From: Lysobacterales bacterium UBA5700
Lineage (GTDB): Bacteria; Pseudomonadota; Gammaproteobacteria; Xanthomonadales; Xanthomonadaceae
Direction: 5' to 3'
NCBI GenBank assembly: GCA_002420085.1
Contig: DIHI01000090.1
Coordinates: forward strand, 534-9,104
Length of the DNA: 8,571 nucleotides
The number at the start of each line of letters is the position of its first letter. Positions within the stretch are counted from its first letter, which is position 1. Shown piece by piece: positions 6,101 through 8,571 of the stretch. A program made the position numbers and the translations under genes. The notes beneath the pieces were generated by a model. It saw nothing but the letters and a program-made list of their open reading frames with translations. It searched no databases and was not told the DNA's origin.

Positions 6101-8571
6101 CAACCTGACCTCGCGCTCGGGCGTGATGTAGAAGATCCGATTGCCACGCTGCTGCACATACACCCCGCCGACGCCGTCGCGGGTGATCCCGAAGCCCTGC
6201 TGGTCGGTGGGCAGTTGGGCATGCAGCGAGCGTGTACCGTCCGGCAACACCCGATGCACCTTGTTGTCGCTGGTCAGCACGAACAGACGGTCCTGGGCAT
6301 CGATGGTCATGCTGGTGACCCCGACTGTGCCGAACTCGGCGATCCGCACCGACGCGCCGGATTCATCGACCCGATGTACCTCGAATACGCCTCGCGTTTG
6401 GATGATGGCCGAGACATGGGCGCGACCCAGGGAATCGACCGGCAATTCGCCGCGCATGCCCGTCACCACCAGCACGCCCACCCGTGTCGTATCGCTGCTG
6501 CCAAACGGCACTCGAAAGAGGGATGCGCCACTGACAAACCACAACTGGCCACTGGGGTCGAGCCCCATGGCACTCGGGAAGATGCCATCGCCGGCCTGTC
6601 GAAGCTGCCCGCGCTCGACCCGCGACAGCCGAGAGAAATCGGCACCTTCCAGCCGGACATCGACCTGCACCGTGGCCTCGCCCGGCAGCACGGAGTCTGG
6701 CTGCGCCGTCATCACCACCGACGCCGCCGGGCCAACGTGGATGCCAGCCAGCAGCCGGCCACTCACCGCCGGATCGAGCGGTGTCAGGCTGATCTGGTAA
6801 TCGCCGCCGACCGTGGGCGTCCAGGGCGCCAGCGCCAGATGTGACTTGTCATTCAGACCGAGCGCCGGAATCGCCACGGTCTGGCTGTGGACGCTATCAC
6901 CGACCTTGATCTGGCGCTGCTGACTGCCGGCGAGGTACCGGTCGATCCGACTGGTGGAATTGCTGAGCAGGCGCAGCGCACCCTCGCCGACACAGGCCAG
7001 GTGGCGCGGATCGATGCCGCTCGGCAAGGTAACCAGATCCGCTCGACCGCCGATGTCGAAAACGCTCAGGAAGTCGCGCCCAGCCACGGCGATGGTGTCC
7101 TCATCCAGGCTGCACAGCGAACGCGGCCCCTCGACCAGGGCGGCGACCGGTGTCAACTGACCCTCGCGATAGGCCAGGACGGTGGGCGTGGCCGCGCTGG
7201 CCAGCAACAGGCTGCCATCGGCGACCGGCAGGATACTGCTCAGTTGTGTCACACCGGCTGCAAACGGTTGCAGGGTATCTGCACGCTCGCGGTAGGCCAC
7301 GCCCTGCTGGGTCATCGCGAACAAGGCACCAGTGCCCGGCTGCTCGGCGATCGAAATCAGTTTTGCCAGACCATTGTCGGCGATCCCGATCAACGGCCGC
7401 ACGGTGCCATCAGCATCGAACCTGCCGACCAGATCATTGCCGGTCGTCTCCAGAATGCTGCCATCGGCTCGCACGAACAGATCCCAGTTCACCCGGTTGG
7501 TGGAAGCAAACAACCTCGATCGACCACCCGTCTCGTCGATTTCGATGATCCGGGTGCCTGTGCCGATCAGCCAGCCGCCATCGCGCTTCTGCGCCAGGGA
7601 GGTGGCACCGGCGAAGGGCAGGTAGCGCTCGATCACCGCATTACCATCATCGGTCAGTGCGATCTCGTTGGTGCTGCCGTTCGACCAGACCGCACCATCG
7701 GCACGCAGGTCGAAATTGCCGTATGCGCCCGCCCAATCCGGAATACCGATCGCCACCGGTTCAAGCTGGCCATCGGCGGTCAGTCGGAACGGTCCCTCGC
7801 GCTTGAGCAGCACGACCTCATCGCCAAGCGCCTTGACATCGACGGCGGTCGAGTGCCGCCCCAGCCGTTCGATCCGGTCATCGCGGATGCGGGTCAGCTC
7901 CCGGTTGTTGTCGAGCAGGACGATATCGCCCGAGGCCGTGGCGGTGAGCGCCAGGAAATCACGGAACCCGAAGACATCGCGAATCACCGCCCCGGTCGGG
8001 GTCTGGTAACGCAACTGGCTGCGGGTGAAATAGGCAGCCAAGGTCTGCTGATCGACCCAGGCGGCCAGGGATGGGTTCTCGATCAGGACACCGAGCAGGG
8101 CCGGGGCGGTGCCGACGGTCGGGGCGGCAAACACGTTGACGCTCTTGCGATAGCCAACCCGGCCATCGGCATCGGTCAGCATCTCGGTAACGGCGGTGTC
8201 GATCAGAGTCAGCCCATCGCCGTCGAGTCGGCGTAGCGAACTGTCATTCAAGAACCGCACGAAAACCACGCCATCCGCCGCACCATCGGACGCGATCGCC
8301 ACGTCGATCGGCTGCATCGGCGAGGCGAATACCTGAACATCGGTCGAGGTGTTGCTGACCGGATCATGGCGAACCAGCTTGCGCGCGCTGGCATCGGCAC
8401 GCACGTTGAAGCCGATGATCACCGCCTTGGAGGCGATGGCCAGGTTGACGTCGCTCTCGCTGATGCCGCCCACCGCCGCGTGCACGATCTGCACCTTGAC
8501 CTCGTCGGTCGAGAGCTTGAGCAGCGAACTGCTCAGCGCCTCCTGCGAGCCCTGCACGTCGGCCTTGATGA
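2036..8571 (-). CDS. Giant multidomain exported-type protein fused in frame to an IF-2 fragment; 5' end outside window
   Basis: One uninterrupted frame runs from the right edge to a TGA at 2038-2036. Residues are numbered from the GTG codon at 8557, which I do not think is a real start because conserved IF-2 residues (IKAD) precede it. Residues 1-61 are IF-2. Residues 62-545 are beta-propeller-like; 546-650 Ig-like; 655-915 a second NHL-like propeller; 1018-1560 five Ig-like/CARDB-like repeats; 1572-1778 a ThuA/glutamine-amidotransferase-like alpha/beta domain; 1790-1885 Ig-like; 1886-1960 helical; 1995-2173 beta-rich. This order is typical of large surface or secreted proteins that bind other molecules, but no catalytic site or named family covers the whole chain. 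No signal peptide or membrane segment is visible, which I attribute to loss of the native N-terminus at the junction near 8374. The transglutaminase-like gene follows directly downstream. The frame and its domain character are solid; the product's physiological role is not known, and its N-terminal 61 residues probably do not belong to it. Confidence 0.85.
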   Translation of the reverse strand, partial: IKADVQGSQEALSSSLLKLSTDEVKVQIVHAAVGGISESDVNLAIASKAVIIGFNVRADASARKLVRHDPVSNTSTDVQVFASPMQPIDVAIASDGAADGVVFVRFLNDSSLRRLDGDGLTLIDTAVTEMLTDADGRVGYRKSVNVFAAPTVGTAPALLGVLIENPSLAAWVDQQTLAAYFTRSQLRYQTPTGAVIRDVFGFRDFLALTATASGDIVLLDNNRELTRIRDDRIERLGRHSTAVDVKALGDEVVLLKREGPFRLTADGQLEPVAIGIPDWAGAYGNFDLRADGAVWSNGSTNEIALTDDGNAVIERYLPFAGATSLAQKRDGGWLIGTGTRIIEIDETGGRSRLFASTNRVNWDLFVRADGSILETTGNDLVGRFDADGTVRPLIGIADNGLAKLISIAEQPGTGALFAMTQQGVAYRERADTLQPFAAGVTQLSSILPVADGSLLLASAATPTVLAYREGQLTPVAALVEGPRSLCSLDEDTIAVAGRDFLSVFDIGGRADLVTLPSGIDPRHLACVGEGALRLLSNSTSRIDRYLAGSQQRQIKVGDSVHSQTVAIPALGLNDKSHLALAPWTPTVGGDYQISLTPLDPAVSGRLLAGIHVGPAASVVMTAQPDSVLPGEATVQVDVRLEGADFSRLSRVERGQLRQAGDGIFPSAMGLDPSGQLWFVSGASLFRVPFGSSDTTRVGVLVVTGMRGELPVDSLGRAHVSAIIQTRGVFEVHRVDESGASVRIAEFGTVGVTSMTIDAQDRLFVLTSDNKVHRVLPDGTRSLHAQLPTDQQGFGITRDGVGGVYVQQRGNRIFYITPEREVRLLDLRGATFEYEGVNIAGDCGESMFMTPMSLPGTSQGGEEHSIVQLVGRTGELGTVLNGKLIGQDLLDMDFIVYDRFGSRLLIMSESNGLKLFSVPITCGAIDLDLHLVLPAEQPMVATEPLASSVFVRGDGDVEYVWNLREVNRQGLTVSLTTQLRALQRASDRPVAREAFLMLRNSFRPEPVRLDIDIPTVHVRDLVELAVALDREQYPQHSPVAIRVPIGNLDTAVKSAALVVRVEDDRGIPVANLIERQQVFDALQTLELTPPFNTGSLRVGGYRVVAEVRDALGGLVAEAAEAFEVVAGTGDGPSLIASVATDRPVYLVGSTAEIIATVANPSANAGFVDLSVSERLVANSGAIVFEASLPVANLEPATQVQLRYDVPLIGLASGFYDVIQEVRSATGVLLDIRSTRLEVRSIAGTAALSGSLDAQPVHVRRGQPLTLTSVLRNRSDLPLAGVESVLRVFVPGSDVPLAEWLQPLNLAAGQAIESMQSFDTSGHAPRDYLAVLSGRIDGQEAVLAQQAFWIDVLAFSGELDATPNDVVQGEAVRLLGAISNIGTLAATGAGVGLSIEDASTGAPLREWPMSADIAVGGRFEIDQVVATEALPIGRYRARLTIDVEGEIRPLAQTEFTVRNIRIAGTFVANPHQVERGGQVDLLGTVSNSGNLGIDPLPLRIEVHRVDTQAVLLRLDESIGLAEQGTFAMRRQVDTTAFAPGQYQGVFSAFFADAWQELARADFEVTRSVEVDLHIEVPRDARVLVLMSCSPSNDPKAVTAPSCAESRRDFLSGYLSERGIEHRIVLDQDEFMTELRCGRYNVFWLSGDSLKLGTAETLELRESIYRGDGFIADGNHDQRNSQLDEMLGLAFKGHHARRDLVFTGAASLFPAVTLPTYGDALKLELRTGTLEASFDAVRAPAIIGSGYGQGRALTYAFDLIESLQRDGLQPATERLLINGLLHVAPLSLPARYAIGSYTPVTTTVVNRGVALDARLETEVDPASTVLSSSPAATVGDHRGSAWDFMLPEGEQRSFDVNIRTGSGNGAANHVRSQVFEQTGNGLSPLGNAQIELASEDAAAATTAVVASLRAASLRGGEAAARTRAVQAIEAARAAEANGATAQAIAEWLKASDEVRRIQSQSHAEWRLAIAQLLAVSQHLGCTQAFALCGTEPTTAVPFASAAFVPGPVLLRVASGGPEPWEWQLGDTPEGVDPGSVARADLDWRVRQPVRFHLDIDRAGAAHLELRHGDRVMAVVRGDPMRDGALTLGNALHWQIPDDLAERGTRLAVTVLAIDGQSVASPVWASTLDAAARLAWYRPTLQAGVSLDGEIEFVSGTGTDPGGRVELQLRSGHLDCNGVAR
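3224..3844 (-). other. ThuA/class I glutamine amidotransferase-like alpha/beta domain
   Basis: Residues 1572-1778 alternate strands and helices in flavodoxin-like order: strand RVLVLMSC, helix [13 protein letters not shown], strand EHRIVLD, strand YNVFWLSG, helix [12 protein letters not shown], strand [12 protein letters not shown], and a late [14 protein letters not shown] strand-loop. The [10 protein letters not shown] segment sits where ThuA-like proteins have a Gly-Gly...His motif, and the G-x-G-R-x-x-x-x-x-F-D-L ending is common in this fold when found in large surface proteins. No Cys nucleophile elbow is visible, so a binding rather than amidotransferase role is more likely. C1592, C1596 and C1630 may be structural. 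Fold assignment is by pattern only. Confidence 0.5.
3878..5506 (-). repeat. Five tandem Ig-like/CARDB-like protein repeats of about 110 residues
   Basis: Repeat units begin near residues 1018, 1128, 1240, 1349 and 1456 (bases 5506, 5176, 4840, 4513 and 4192). Each opens with a strand and a short turn before a hydrophobic strand ending in an Asn-containing turn ([29 protein letters not shown]). Each closes with an aromatic G-x-Y-type strand and a final phi-x-V strand: [10 protein letters not shown]...[16 protein letters not shown]...[14 protein letters not shown]...[14 protein letters not shown]...[14 protein letters not shown]...FEVT. The repeats are diverged in protein and DNA, so they are old duplications. 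Such arrays usually act as stalks or adhesion modules on the cell surface; that role is inferred. Confidence 0.7.
5813..6595 (-). other. Second propeller-like (NHL-type) region
   Basis: Residues 655-915 again show spaced sensor-like strands: [60 protein letters not shown], and [20 protein letters not shown]. The D-x-x-G/D-R-L-F/W-V wording is typical of NHL repeats. It is separated from the first propeller by an Ig-like segment around residues 546-650 containing a [11 protein letters not shown] strand. Two Cys (C838 in AGDCGE and C917 in PITCGA) could form a disulfide in an oxidising compartment, which is inference. Confidence 0.55.
6923..8374 (-). other. Beta-propeller-like region of the giant protein
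   Basis: Residues 62-545 show short beta-strand repeats about 40-45 residues apart, with recurring DG-turns followed by hydrophobic strands: [68 protein letters not shown]. This pattern matches NHL/SMP-30/YVTN-type propellers. There are few cysteines. The region starts abruptly at the IF-2 junction, so the first blade or blades and the native N-terminus are probably missing. The exact blade count and family cannot be settled by eye. Confidence 0.6.
8375..8571 (-). pseudogene. infB: Interior fragment of translation initiation factor IF-2
   Basis: The 65 codons from 8569 to 8375 match the IF-2 segment after the GTPase and second domains, in the third (C1) domain: [47 protein letters not shown]-2 is the GTPase that delivers initiator fMet-tRNA to the 30S subunit. 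In normal IF-2 the ARKL motif is followed by a short acidic stretch and an IRYYxxIYD motif, the remainder of the C1 domain and the C2 domain that binds fMet-tRNA. Here it is followed by [10 protein letters not shown] and unrelated sequence. Third codon positions are G or C in 62 of 65 codons, as expected for a highly expressed gene in a high-GC genome. The N-terminal part presumably lies outside the right edge. Because infB is essential, this copy is either one side of a misassembly or a truncated extra copy. Identification of the fragment is very secure; pseudogene status is inference. Confidence 0.9.

Noticed and set aside
4670..6844. 724-codon plus-strand open frame opposite the giant gene
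   Set aside because: Its translation is dominated by His, Gln, Arg and Asp with no recognisable domain, while the opposite strand encodes clear repeats; long antisense open frames are expected in high-GC coding DNA.
6887..8236. 449-codon plus-strand open frame
   Set aside because: Antisense to the propeller region, with composition typical of a mirror frame and no known motif.
8315..8317. ATG at residue 81 as the true start of the giant protein after the junction
   Set aside because: The sequence that follows ([12 protein letters not shown]) continues a propeller strand and is not a signal peptide; no convincing Shine-Dalgarno sequence precedes it.
8555..8557. GTG as the start of the giant protein
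   Set aside because: The frame stays open upstream and encodes the conserved IF-2 residues I-K-A-D directly before it, so the codon is an internal Val.
1..8571. tRNA, rRNA, CRISPR, insertion sequence, terminator or promoter signals
   Set aside because: I saw no convincing direct-repeat arrays, terminal inverted repeats, T-tailed hairpins or intergenic spaces; the window is coding throughout on the minus strand.

Overview
The window is high-GC and fully coding on the minus strand, with no RNA genes, mobile elements or intergenic space. It holds two adjacent minus-strand reading frames, both cut by the window edges. The only strong taxonomic clue is a 65-codon piece of translation initiation factor IF-2 at the right edge. 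Its wording ([39 protein letters not shown]) suits a gammaproteobacterium, perhaps Xanthomonadales/Lysobacterales. That assignment covers the remaining sequence only if the contig is not chimeric.

Reading along the minus strand, 8571 to 8375 encodes an interior slice of IF-2 (infB). Homology stops abruptly after the ARKL motif. The same frame then continues without a stop to 2036 as a giant protein of unrelated character: a beta-propeller-like region, a short Ig-like spacer, a second propeller-like region, five tandem Ig-like repeats of about 110 residues, an alpha/beta domain resembling the ThuA/class I glutamine amidotransferase fold, another Ig-like segment, an Ala-rich helical segment and a beta-rich C-terminus. 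Everything after the junction looks extracytoplasmic, yet there is no signal peptide, and codon usage changes at the junction. I read this as a chimeric junction (misassembly or rearrangement) that removed the true N-terminus of a large exported protein, not as a native IF-2 fusion.

From 1949 to 1 follows a second gene with a clear signal peptide, an amphipathic helical N-terminal part, a transglutaminase-like domain whose catalytic Cys position is Ala while His and Asp remain, and a long C-terminal region typical of bacterial transglutaminase-like surface proteins. It runs off the left edge. A possible upstream start makes an ATGA overlap with the giant gene's stop; a better ribosome-binding site and signal peptide support a start 90 bases further in. 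Either way the two genes are co-oriented and almost certainly co-transcribed.

The pair looks like an exported multidomain surface system. Related transglutaminase-like proteins are, as I recall, often encoded near RHS-repeat proteins, so the sequence left of the window is the most informative missing piece. No function can be proven from this window alone.
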